From Auxenochlorella pyrenoidosa (taxonomy: Eukaryota > Chlorophyta > Trebouxiophyceae > Chlorellales > Chlorellaceae): 64,000 bases of DNA. The stretch covers positions 357,920-421,919 of the forward strand of contig KQ481946.1 of the NCBI GenBank assembly GCA_001430745.1, written 5' to 3'. The notes below the pieces were generated by a model, which was not told the origin of the DNA, did not search any database, and was given only the letters and a program-made list of their open reading frames with translations. This document shows, one piece after another, positions 1 through 11,000 of the stretch; within the stretch, counting starts at the first letter, position 1; the number at the start of each line of letters is the position of its first letter. The position numbers and the translations under genes were made by a program.

Positions 1-2109
1 TACCTGCCGGCTGTGTACAAGGTGCGCAGGGCAGGGGGCAGCGCTGGTGTGCCGCCCAGACGCCAGCCCCAAGCCAGCTGGCTTGGGGCTGGGGGCAAAA
101 CCCAGGGCCCAGGCTGTGGCGGGCACCGGCCGGTGCCGCGGGCAGGGCGCTCGCACCTGCCGACAGGCCCTCAGCACCTGCTTTGTTGCACCTGCCCCAG
201 CAGCAGTAGGCACCCTGGCGCTAAGGCCTGGCCAGCGCTGCCTGCCCGCGCGCGCCGCCCGCAGATGGTGCGCGAGGCGGGCGGTGTGTGCATCGCTGAC
301 GAGGTGCAGACGGGCTTTGGCCGCACCGGCTCCGCCTACTGGGGCTTCCAGAACCAGGTGTGGGCTGGGCGCCCTCACGTAGCGCTCCCGGGGTGTTGGC
401 TCTGGAGCGCCGCCGGCTGCTGCTTCAACAACCGAGCAGGCAACAGCGGCCTGACGTTGGTCCGCCGGTCCAGGCTGTGCGAGACCCGGCACCAGGCGCA
501 TCCCTTGACTGTTGCTTCTCCGGAGGCTCCCGTCTCCAGGCTGTATGTCGCCCCGTGCGCCGCGTGGCATGCGCAGCCTCTGCCCTGCTTCGAGGCCCCA
601 GCTCGGTGCCACAACCCCCCTCTTGTGGTGCTGCCCCGCAGGGCGTCCTCCCCGACATTGTCACCATGGCCAAGGGCATCGGCAACGGGCTGCCCCTGGC
701 GGCCGTGGTGACTACGCCCGAGATTGCGCAGGTGCTGGCGGCCCGCCTGCACTTCAACACCTTTGGTGAGCAAGCAGTGTGTGCGTGCGTGTGTGTGTGT
801 GTGTATGGGTGGGTGGTTGGGTGGGGGTGGGGTGGGCATCCCGGGCGCCGCCACGCGGCTGGGTTTGGTTGGGCTGGTGTGCCCAGTGTTGTCTGCTCGT
901 GTGAGGCTTGGGCTGGTTGCGAGGCCTGGCGTCGCGAGAGGCTTGGCGCTCATGCCTCCAGGCAGCGAGCGCCTTCCTGTGCTGCCTGCAGATGGCATGC
1001 CCGCACCACCTCACCCCACCCTGCCCCGCCTCTCCCTCCCCCGCAGGCGGCAACCCTGTATCGTGCGCTGCGGGGCGCGCGGTGCTGCGCGTGATCGAGA
1101 AGGAGGGGCTGCAGCAGAACTGCGCCGACGTGGGCGGCTACCTCATGCTCAAGCTCAGGTGCGGGGGAGGGGCGTACTGTATGTGTGTGTGGGTGGGGGG
1201 GGGGGTCGGGGTGGCGGGGGCGGGGGCGCACGCAAGCGCCGCAGCGGCCTTCCTTTGTGGCCCCGGCTGTTGGACAGCGCCGCCGCCACCTGTGGCCTGC
1301 CGCTGCTGGCCACCGCTTGCTGGCCGGCTCGACGCTGCGGCGCACTCGCCCTCGCGCCTGCTGCTTGTCCCACCTCGCAGGGCGCTGCAGTCCAAGCACA
1401 GCATCATCGGCGACGTGCGGGGCCTGGGCCTCATGGTGGGGGTGGAGCTGGTGAAGGACCGGGACACCAAGGTGGGCGTGTTTTTTTTGTTTTTTTTTTT
1501 GGGGGGGGGGGGGTTCACTGCTCGGGGTCACTGCTCGGGGCCGGCGGGCTCCCTACTGCACTGCGCCTCTCCCCTGCCTGATGTGTGATCCAGGCCTGGT
1601 TGCATGAACAGCTGGGGGAGCTATTGAGGCCTGCCCTGAAGGTAGGGATGGGGAGGAGGTGCCCAGACGGCAAGGGCCTGCGGCGTGTGCTGGCTGTAAG
1701 CAATCAGCATTGCGCCAGCTGCTGAAAGCCTGCGTTTTTGCAAAGCCCCACCGGTTGGGGAGCGGCAGCCCTGCGGCCGCGCCTGCAATCTCCATCCTTG
1801 AATGCATGCCTAGCATTGCGATCACGCCTCGCTTGCGCCCTCGCCGCTCCCTCGCCGCAGGAGCCTGCCGTGCACGAGACAGCGCTGGTCTTCGAGCGGT
1901 GCAAGGACCTCGGGCTGCTGCTGGGCAAGGGAGGTGAGCGGGGGCGGGCGGCTGCGGGCTGCCAGGCGGGGGCCGGGCGCGCCGCAGGCTGCTGCCGGCG
2001 CCAGCCCTGCACCCTTGCAGCCCTGCCTCACGATTTTCGCTGTCTGCGCTCATCTCCGCTGTGCTGTGCTGCCGTCCCCCCTTCCCACCACCACCACCAC
2101 CACACACAC

Positions 2110-2140
<31 letters not shown>

Positions 2141-2267
2141 TTGCCTCCCGCCTACCCCGCCAGGGCTGCACGGCAACGTGTTCCGCGTGAAGCCCCCCAT
2201 GTGCTGGACCCACGCTGATGTCGACTTCCTGGCAGCCGTGATGGACCAGGCGCTGTCTGAGCTCTAG
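1..2267 (+). CDS. AGT2: Alanine-glyoxylate aminotransferase 2-like, 5' truncated by window edge
   Basis: Class-III PLP-dependent aminotransferase that would transaminate glyoxylate with alanine, giving glycine and pyruvate; plant and animal AGT2 is mitochondrial. Exons read 1-21, 265-357, 642-765, 1047-1158, 1381-1471, 1861-1933 and 2164-2267, all with GT-AG borders that keep frame, ending in TAG. Visible motifs are [17 protein letters not shown] (the Asp that holds the PLP pyridine nitrogen), then [17 protein letters not shown], which contains the Schiff-base Lys, then [12 protein letters not shown] and a C-terminal [11 protein letters not shown]. The first exon shows only YLPAVYK, so roughly the N-terminal half lies to the left of the window. 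A 48-nt optional exon may lie between the fifth and sixth exons (separate entry). The family assignment is firm; subcellular location cannot be judged without the N-terminus. Confidence 0.93.
1594..1641 (+). other. Possible 48-nt in-frame cassette exon of the AGT2-like gene
   Basis: Within the intron after base 1471 there is an AG at 1592-1593, then 16 open codons reading [16 protein letters not shown], then a GTAGGG donor at 1642. Inclusion keeps frame. Recalled AGT2 proteins do not carry this segment, so it may be skipped or may be chance. Confidence 0.25.
2087..2141 (+). repeat. (CCA)n/(CA)n microsatellite before an intron acceptor
   Basis: A CCA run grades into a CA dinucleotide run and sits in the last intron of the AGT2-like gene, ending about 20 nt before the acceptor at 2163. 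It may act as the C-rich part of the 3' splice site. Confidence 0.9.
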
Positions 2268-2531
2268 GCAGCCGGGTTCGATGCGCCAGGCTCGGCTCAG
2301 GTGCCGGGCTAATCGTTCCCCTCGACTGCGGGAGTCCCTCGGGAGCGGGCCAGGCAGGCAGGCGGGCAGGCAAGCTATGCTCAGGCTTTGATGGCCTGGC
2401 GCGAGGCTACCCCGCAGCCGTGCAGTGTGCGACTGACTAGCCCGCTGCCTGGCGCATATCACACTGCTGAGCACGCGAATGCAAGCCGGCACTGCTGCTC
2501 ACATCCCACATTGTTGCCTTGCGCCCAAGCT

Positions 2532-2678
2532 TGTAATTTTTCCTTTGTAACTTCTATTCCCAACATGATTGCGGCTGGATTCTTCGCTGCTGCTTGCGAT
2601 TGCATGCCTGCCACCCATTGAGCTGGCCTGCCTGTCACACATCCCATATCAAAGGGGCCACCTTGCCCCTCCCTGTAA
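2532..2678 (+). terminator. Candidate poly(A) signals for the AGT2-like gene
   Basis: TGTAA, the green-algal poly(A) motif, occurs at 2532-2536, 2546-2550 and 2674-2678, in the AT-richer sequence after the stop at 2267. Which one is used cannot be told. The convergent ACBP-like gene ends at 3034. Confidence 0.5.
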
Positions 2679-3033
2679 CGTTTTGACGCATTCGCTCTGT
2701 GTTGACAAGTCAAGGCACCGTGAAGGACAGGGAGAGGGGCTGGGAGCGGTGGTGGTGGTGGCCAGGCCTGTCAGCAGCACAAACTTAACACAACCCAACA
2801 ACTGACCAACGACGTGAGAGGAGCACAGGATCAGCCAGGCAAATGAGACCGAGGGGGTGGCAGGGGAGGGGGGGGGCTGCTGCTCTCCTGCTGTGCTGTG
2901 CAGCTCTGTTCGCAGGGCGGATATGCGTTGCGACCGCACCCTGCCAGCAAAGCACTGCGTTGGCAGGCTGCCAGCAGGGCTTGCGCTGGGAGGTGGTGCC
3001 CTGCCGGCAGGTGCAGCATGCTGCACTGCCCGG

Positions 3034-4376
3034 TCAGCGCGTGTCTGAGTACAGGCTCTTGGGCAGGAACTCGTAGTAGGCCTTGACAAAGGCCAGCTTG
3101 GCCTTGTCCCCGGGCATGCCCTGCGGGGGTGAGCATAGCGCAGCAGTGGGGGCCCGCTGTGAAAGCGCAGCGGGAATCCTGGTGGGCGGGGTGATGCCCG
3201 CCACGCCGCGCAGCTGGGGCGCCGAATGCAGGCTGCCTACTGAGATTCTGCCGGCTGGCTGTGGCGGCCGCACCTTGACAGCGGTCCAGGCGTCCCAGCG
3301 GGAGCGGCCCTCAAAGTCGAGGCCTCCCTTCTCCGCCCACATGGGCCGCTCCCCCGAGTTGTCGCCCTTGAGGGCCTGCTGGTGGAAGCTGCAGGGAAGA
3401 GGCGGGGCCAAAAGGGCGGCAGGTGTCGTTGAGTGCCGTGGAGGTATGAGCCACACCACAGGTGCTGTTGAGAGCACAATCATGCGCAGAAGGAGGCGAT
3501 ATGGTTGGATGCAACAAATAGGAGAGTGGGCTAGCAGAGGGACGGTGGCCAGGAAGGCGGCTGACTGGCTGGAAGAAACAGGCATTTGCATATGACCGCC
3601 GCCGACAACCATGTGAGCCTCACCCAAACAGCACGTAGAAGTCGTCGGGCTTAACGGTGGCTCCACCAGGCTTGCTGCAAGCAGAACAGGATCCCTCAGG
3701 TTAACAAACATGAGCACGAGCATGCAGCCGCAGCTGGCCTTGCAGTGAACAGGCGTGTTGCATTCAACGGGGGCCGCAGTCCTTGCTCCCTGGACATACC
3801 TGATAATGCGCCAGTTCAACTTCTCATACTTCTCCACCAGAGTATCAAACTCAGCGGCATCGTAGCTCTGCACGTGCCAGCAGGGCAAAGGCGTAAGCAA
3901 GACAGAAGACTGGCGCACGCTTTGCTCACGATCAGGGCGGATCTGGCAGCGGAAAAGAGACATGCGCATGTGAAGTAGCTCAGCACAAGTATTGCCTCCT
4001 TCTCACTGCACAACCAGGTGCACATCAAATCAAGCTTGCATGCCGAGCAGCACCTGTTTTGCGTGCGGCGAGCGCTCTACCGTCTTGTCGGTGTCGGCCG
4101 CGTTCTTGGCGGCCTCCTCTGCCTTGAGCTTCTTTAGCCGTGTGCGCGCAGCTGCAGGAAAGGGTCGGCCAAGCGCTCAGAGTGCAGGAAGTCGGTGCGC
4201 GGGCGGGAAGACCTCCGGACTGACCGAGCGGAGGTCGCAGTCGCACCTCGCAGCTTTTGCCGATCGTCCCCCGGGATGGCGTCCAGAAAGCTGCCCTGGG
4301 AGATGGCGGCCTCCAGCGCGTCGATGTTCTTGGCCGCGACCAAGGCCGCCACGACTGTGGCTGTATCGACTGTCAT
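3034..4376 (-). CDS. Acyl-CoA-binding domain protein
   Basis: Small soluble protein expected to bind long-chain acyl-CoA esters. Six exons on the minus strand: 4376-4247, 4151-4054, 3867-3800, 3674-3624, 3388-3274 and 3120-3034, all GT-AG, giving about 183 residues. The N-terminal half is helical and charged (TRLKKLKAEEAAKN). The ACBP domain fills the C-terminal half: KPDDFYVLFGFHQQALKGDN, the substrate-loop-like SGERPMW, then RSRWDAWTAVKGM and a closing helix FVKAYYEFLPKSLY. Tyr, Lys and Trp positions typical of ACBP are present. The start is the first ATG of the open frame, MTVDTATVV. The N-terminal extension of about 85 residues is longer than in 10-kDa ACBPs. No signal peptide is visible. 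Confidence 0.88.
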
Positions 4377-5011
4377 GATGCCAGCGAAGCACAAACAGGA
4401 GTATGAGGCTGCGGAAGAGCGCAGAAGGCGAGCGGTCCTGGCAGGTATGCTTTGCCCTGCTGGCGATGCCGGTCGGTGAAATGCAAGTCTCAGCTCACGA
4501 GCGGCTGGAGATCTGCTCGCGGAGGGTGAGGTAGAACGCCTCATGCAAAACAGAAGGCATGCTGAGTATGAAACAGCACTATCCTGGCCGGTTTACCAGG
4601 TGACTGTGTGAATCCCCTTGCTAGCCGTGAGGCTCTGTGCCCCTTCGCCTTCTACGAGAGCAAAGTTACGCCCCCCCTCCCCCAGGCCTGTCACCTCCAT
4701 GTGTGGGATTTTAAGCTTGAACATATGCAAGTTGGGCGCCAATAAGAATTTACTTGCTGTGTCAGTCTCTGCGGGAGTCATGCACGAAGAGGAGGAGGGG
4801 CACAGCCGTTGCCTCATAGCTCAGACCATTGGCTCATCCTTCACCCGCACTGCAGGGATGCTTCCATCCTCTTCCTCCTCTGCGTGCGCCGACCTGCATT
4901 AGTCAAGAACATAAGGCGGCTGCACATCAGCAGCCGCTAGAGAAGGAACCACATGCGTGCACAGCGGGCCACATGTCCCGGCAGAATGCTGCCCTACCCG
5001 TGCGCCCTCCT
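4377..5011. other. Intergenic, condensin 3' end to ACBP-like 5' end
   Basis: Both flanking genes are on the minus strand. The segment would hold the condensin 3' UTR (right part) and the ACBP-like promoter (left part). No supported ORF, and no TGTAA on the minus strand was seen. Confidence 0.5.
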
Positions 5012-8000
5012 CTACCTGCGGGTGCTGCGCCGGCCACCCTTTGCAGGCGGCGCCGCCAGCTCCTCGCTCGGTCCGCCAAACTTGGCGGCCAGGGCAGCCA
5101 CCTTGCCGCCGCGGCTGCGCCGGCTGCCCTGGTTGGCGGCAGCCGACTCCTGCTCCTGCTGCTCCCCCTTCCCTGGCTCTGGCTCCTGCTCCCCCTCGCT
5201 CTCCTCCTCCTCCTCCTCCTCCTCCACAGCCTCCATGCGCCGTCGGCTGGTCCGCCGCGCCGGCTTGGCAGCTGCTGCTGTCGCGCCGCCACCACGGCCG
5301 CTGCGCCGCCCCGCTGCCGCAGGCTGCTCCGCCTCCTGCTCTGTGCCTGTCGCCGCCTCAGCGTCAGGCTTGACATGCGGCGCCTTGGCCGCCGTGCTGT
5401 GCTGCTCTGACGCCGCGGGGTGCGGTTCACGCGCTGCCACCTCCTCGCCATCCTCTGCCTCGGCACCAGCGCCGCCCTCCCCATCCTCGCTCATCGCGTC
5501 GCCATCGCCGCCGTCGCCAGCCTGCACCGACGCCTCCTCGCCGCCCTCCTCCAGCTGCATGCCCCCCAGCCGGCGCCGCATGTCCGACACCTGGGACGCG
5601 CCGGGCTGCTGCGCCGTGGTCTGCTGGCTGGCGCCCTCAGCGGCGGCGCGCCGCGCCTCGGCGTGCCGCTGCGCCTCCTCGGCGGTGCGCTCCTCGTCGG
5701 CACGCTCCTGTGCGTAGTCGGCAATCTTCTGCTCAAAGGCCTCGATCTCGGCCTGCCGGGGAGGGGGGCGAGCGGGCGTCACGGAGCATTGATGTTGACC
5801 AGGTTGGTGCGGCAGTAAGAAGGGCAGATTGCAAAGCAGGGGCTAGCAGGCCACAGCACGCCCACTGGGCACCAGGACAGAGACATAGGAGCCCACTACA
5901 GGCAGGTGAGCACAGATGCGCGGCAAGGCGCGGCGCAACAGCCAGCCCAGGGGCAGCCCACCTTGAGCTCCTGCTTGTTGCTGCCCTTCTTGGCTTTTTG
6001 GATGATGCCGGTGATGGCGGCCGCCACCTGCGGCAGCGGCAGCAAAGAGCGGCGCGTTGGGCGAGGCGCAGCAGGGCCTGCTGCTGGCTCATCAGATTGC
6101 CGGCGGGCTGCATGCCTGCTCTGTGTGCAGGCTGCACCATCCCCCCCGGCGCCCGCGAGCTGTTCCCCTCCCAAGAAGCGCCGAGCCCTCCCTCCACCGC
6201 ACCTCCTCGTTGTGCAGGGCGTGCTTGTAGAAGCGGAACGACTCGCTCAGCTTCTTCAGGCCCTTCTCGCTGAGCGGCAGCTACACAAAGGGGTGGCACA
6301 GGAGCATGGAGGGGACGCAGCTAAGGCTGCTGCACTGGGCAGCCAGGCAGCCCGGGCGTTTGGCTCATCTTGCTGCCTGAATTGTGCACTGCACAACCCT
6401 TGCAGCTGGCTACCCGACCGCCGCACCCCCCAGGCGCACCCACCTGCGTCAGGCAGAAGGCGATGCTGTGCCACTGCGCCGGCTCCTCGGTGGCGGCAAA
6501 CCGCTGGCACAGCTTCTCGATCAGCGAGTCGCCCTGCTTGTCCTTCTTGATGTAGCCCAGCAGCTGCGAAGGGTGCGAGCCGGAAGCGGGGAACCGAGGG
6601 TGAGGACAGCGCACCTGCAGCTGGGCACGCAGCACGGCCGCCGCCCCTGCTGGCCAGCCTGGCCGCTTGCGCCGCCGGCAGCGTGCCCCGCCCCGCTCAC
6701 GTGCTGCATGATGGACTGGAACTGGGCCTTGCCCAGGCCGCGCTCCTTGGACAGGTTGGACAGGATGTCGGGCAGCAGGTTGTAGATGGGGCTGGTGCCC
6801 TGCGCGGTGCCGGCGGGCAGGGCAGCCACGCATTGATGGGAGGGGAGCAGGGAGGGACGGCAGGGAGGCAGGCAACGGCAGGCAGCGAACCCGGCCTTCC
6901 GTTTGGGTAGCCCTGTGCCCTGGTCATGCGCCTGTTCTGCTTTTGGGTCGCGCCGCTCAGCCCGTGCTGTCTTGGCTGCCCGTGCCATCCTGGTTGCCCG
7001 TGCTGGCCCACAGCCCACCTTGTACTCCTTCTTGGCCAGCTCGTGGAAGAAGAGCTGGGCCAGCGCGGCGATGCGCGCGTCGTCGTCCTCCAGCCGCATC
7101 GCCATCTTGGCAATGTGGCCCTTGACCTGCGGGCCGAGGGAAGGGGGCCCAGAAGGCGGGGCGCCTTGAACAACGGCACCTGGAACATGAAGCATGCATA
7201 TGCTTGCGCATCAGAGGCATGCATTGCGGGCCGGGCTCTGCCGGTGCTGCCCCCAGCCATCAACAACAAAAGCCTTTGCCACGACGCCTGGACGCCCAGC
7301 AGCGCCGGCAGCCCCATCCCGCCCACCTTCATCATGTCGTTCAGGATGAGGTGGGTCAGCACCATGACGGCGTTCTTGCGCACCGACAGGTCGCCGTCGT
7401 CCAGGGCGCGGTACATGAACTCTGCAGGGTGGAGGGGGCGGTGGGCGGTGGAGCCGTCGGCGGAAGCGGGAGGGCTGCGGATGCAGCGCAAGGCACAGTG
7501 CCAAGAGTTGTGCGGATGTGGGGTGCAGGGCCCACCAGCGGGGACATGTTCATGCCTCTGGGCTGATGAAGTCGACAGAAATAGGTGCACAGCTGTTGGC
7601 AGCTGCTTGCGCAGCACAGCGCCCTGTGGCCCCCCCGGCCGCGCCGCCACTCGCCTGTGTACGGCTCCAGCAGGTTTGGGAAGCGCAGTGCCAGGTCGCC
7701 CAGCGCAATGATGATGTTGCACCGCAGCTGCGCGCTGCCCGTCCTGCGGGTGGGCGGGGTGGGGGAATGGGGGGACGGGCGCCACCCACACAGCGAGGGC
7801 CTTGAGCGACCGCCGTGAACGGGCACGCAGGCAGCTGCGTTGCCGGAACTACTGGCACTGCAAGTTGAGCAAAGCACGACAGCAGGTGGGTGGCAGCCCG
7901 TCGCAGCAGCGAGCCCCGGGCCTGCTCTCACTTCTGGGTGAGCAGCGAGAAGAGCAGGTCCAAGTTGGAGATCTTCTTGCCGGCGTAGCGGTTGAACACC

Positions 8001-11000
8001 TGTGGGGGCGTGATGGGGACAGCAGCCGGGTCTGCCCACGCCCGCAAGCCGGGCTCACAGGCCTGCTGCTCTTCGGCTGCTTTTCACTGCCTCTGCGGCG
8101 CTGCTCTGCACTGCTACAGCGCAGCCTCCACGGCGCTGCACTGCGCCGCGGCGGCCCCACCTTCATGTCGCAGAAGGTGGAGTCCACAATCATCAGCTTG
8201 GTGAGCGCCAGCAGGGCGGCGGGGTACACGCGCGCGTCGCCCCTGGCGCCCCACAGGTTGTGGCACACTGAGGCCACGATGCGGGCGTAGGGCCCCAGCA
8301 GGCAGCGGGCCGCCAGGATCTGGCCCTCTGCCTGCAGTGGCAGCAGCGGTTGGGCGGGTGCAGATTGGCTTCACGAGCAGGGAGGCAGCCTAGGGGCAAG
8401 TAGCGAACAGCGGTGCTCCCCTGCTTACGTCCCTGCAGGCTGCCCCGCCCATGAGCAGCTCTTGGGCTACCGCCCGGGAACTCCCTCCCTTCCGGCCCAC
8501 CTCTTCCTTCATTGCATCCAGCTCAGCATCAGCTGCCACGCTGCCCACGCCAAGCTCAGCATTGATGTCCTCCTCCTTGGCGCCGCCTGAGGGTGGGCAG
8601 GGCAAAGATGTCAGGGCGCCCTCATTCCACAGCCCCCTGTGGCTGACAAGCAACGCAACAGCATGCGTCTGCCGGCGGGCGCATGCAGCTGGGCAAGGGC
8701 GGCGCCCTCCTGCATGCGCGGCACCATGCCTGCCAGGCCGCGCGACGCCTTTGCCCTGGGCGGCGCCGCTTGCCTGGGGTGCGCCCCGCGGCCATGCGCT
8801 CGGCGCGCTCCTCCGCGGCGCGCTTCTCGCGGTCCATGCGCATGCGACGCACCGCCTTGGCCGCGCGCTCAACAAATACCTGGTCGGGGGGGAAGGGTGG
8901 GTGGGCGGGTGGGTGGGTGTGGGTGTGTGTGTGGGGGGGGGGGCAGGGGCTGGGCGAGCATGTCGACAGCGACCCCGCATGGCTGGCAGGCGGGCGCATG
9001 CCGTGCCAGGTCGGTCCCCGGCACACTTGATTCCATCCCAGCTTCAAGCACAGCAAGGGCTGCGCGCGTCTGGCAGCAGCCAGGCTGCATTTCCTCACCA
9101 GGTGCTGCAGCGCCACGTGGCCCAGCGCAAAGAAGAAGCGGGTGAGCGCGACCACGCTGTGCATGCTGGCGGGGGCCTGGCCACCCGTGCCGCCGCTCTG
9201 CTGCGACTCGGCGGGTTGGGCGCCCTCCAGCTCCCCTTCTGCGCCAGCCCCGGGCTGGCCCGCAGCGCCACCGGTCTCGCCCTCCTCCCCGCCACCGGCC
9301 GCGGCATCATCCGCCTCCATGGCCTCACCGCCCTCAGCCTGGCCGGGTGCCGGGCAGAAGGCGCGGCGGGCCAGCTGGCGCAGCATGGCGGCGGACAGGT
9401 GCTCGGGGGCGGGGTGCAGGGTGTAGATGGCTGTCAGCGCGCTCTCGGCGGCGCTGTACCAGGCTGAGTCTGGCAGGCGGGAGGCCACCACCACCCCCGT
9501 CAGGGCGGCGTACACGTCCGGCAGGATGGCGTCGTACGCGCTGCAGGCGGGCGCGGTGGCAGGCCAGCAGATGAGGAGCAGGGCAGCTATGTGCACGTCG
9601 CAGTTGTGTCATCGCCGCTGATTGCTACAGGCTGGTCAGCAACGAGGAACATGCTGCTTGCCTGGCAGCAGGTGAAAGCGCGCCTCGAGGGCCAGAATTG
9701 GCGATTCTGGCCGACAGCTGCGGCGGCTCAGCCACCGCCCCCCGCCCCAGGCTCACCCGGTGCGGAAGCTGGCGGCCAGGCGCTGCAGCGTGATGCAGGC
9801 GTGCCGCGTGATGAGCGCGTCGGCGCACGCGCCGCCAAACCCAAAGCGCAGCAGGTCGTCCACGTGCTCGCGGGAGAAGGCCTCGGGGCGCGTGGCGGCT
9901 GCCATGGACAGGATGGCCAGCGCGGAGCGCAGGTCGCGGTGCGCCCTGCGGGGTGGCGGCGGATGGGCGGGCAAGGCGGGGCGTGGTTGAGCCGCTGCTG
10001 GCAAGGACCGCAAGCAACCTGAGGTGGGTGGCCAGAAAGTGAGAGCGCGAACCTGGCGCCCAGCCGTGGCCAGGTACCTCTGCCAAACCACTGCCAACGC
10101 AGGACAGGCTGCACGAGGGCATTGCGCGAGTGGGCAGCCCGCCCCCTCGGCACGCACCTCTCGGCGCCCGGCGCCCTCTTCTCCATGGCCGCCTGCGCGT
10201 TGCGCGCCACCTCCCACAGCTCGTGCAGCATGACGGGGCGCAGGAACTGCTTGTGCACAAACTCCTTGATGACCTCCTCCAGCGAGCCCAGCTCGCCTGC
10301 AGGGCGGGCAGCAGAGCGCACAGCACCGGGCGGTCAAGGTCCAGGGCGAGGGCCTGAACGCATCGGAGTTTGGTCAGCAGGTGCTGGCCAGCCCTTGGCA
10401 GACAGCAAGGGCAGCCCAGCCTCGCGGTCTGGGCGTGGCAGCAGCAGCGGCGGCAGCAGCACCGTTGCGTGGCCTTGGGCGGCGCACCCAGCGTGGCGCC
10501 GGTGGCGAGGTCAATCAGGTTGCGCGCCGACTGGGCCGAGCTGAACACGTTGCCCGCCCAGCCGTTGATGTACAGCTGGTCCAGCGCCTCCACAATGCGG
10601 TCCTTGATGGCTGCGCCAAGAAGACAACCAGGGAGAGAGGAAGCGTCGAGAAAGAGACAGCCATGGCGCTCTCATCACCCTCCCCCTGGGCGCTTCAGTT
10701 GCAGTGTATTGTTGCCAGCCCTGCCTCGGCCTTGCTCCGCCTCCCAACAGCCGCGCACCCTGGTCCTTGGCAAAGATGAGGGGCAGCATCTTGCGGATAG
10801 TGTCGGGTGCGCCGTCCACCTCAAACTGCTTGCAGGTCAGCAGCATGGCGATCGACTCCTGCACATCACTGATAGTAGACGACGCCAGCAGCTGCGGGGA
10901 GGGGAGCGGCAAGGGGTGCATGGCGGGGCCGTGATGGGCACACAGGGTGCAAGGACAGCAGCTTGCGGCCATCTGGAAGCAGCAGGCCAGCTTCACGCAG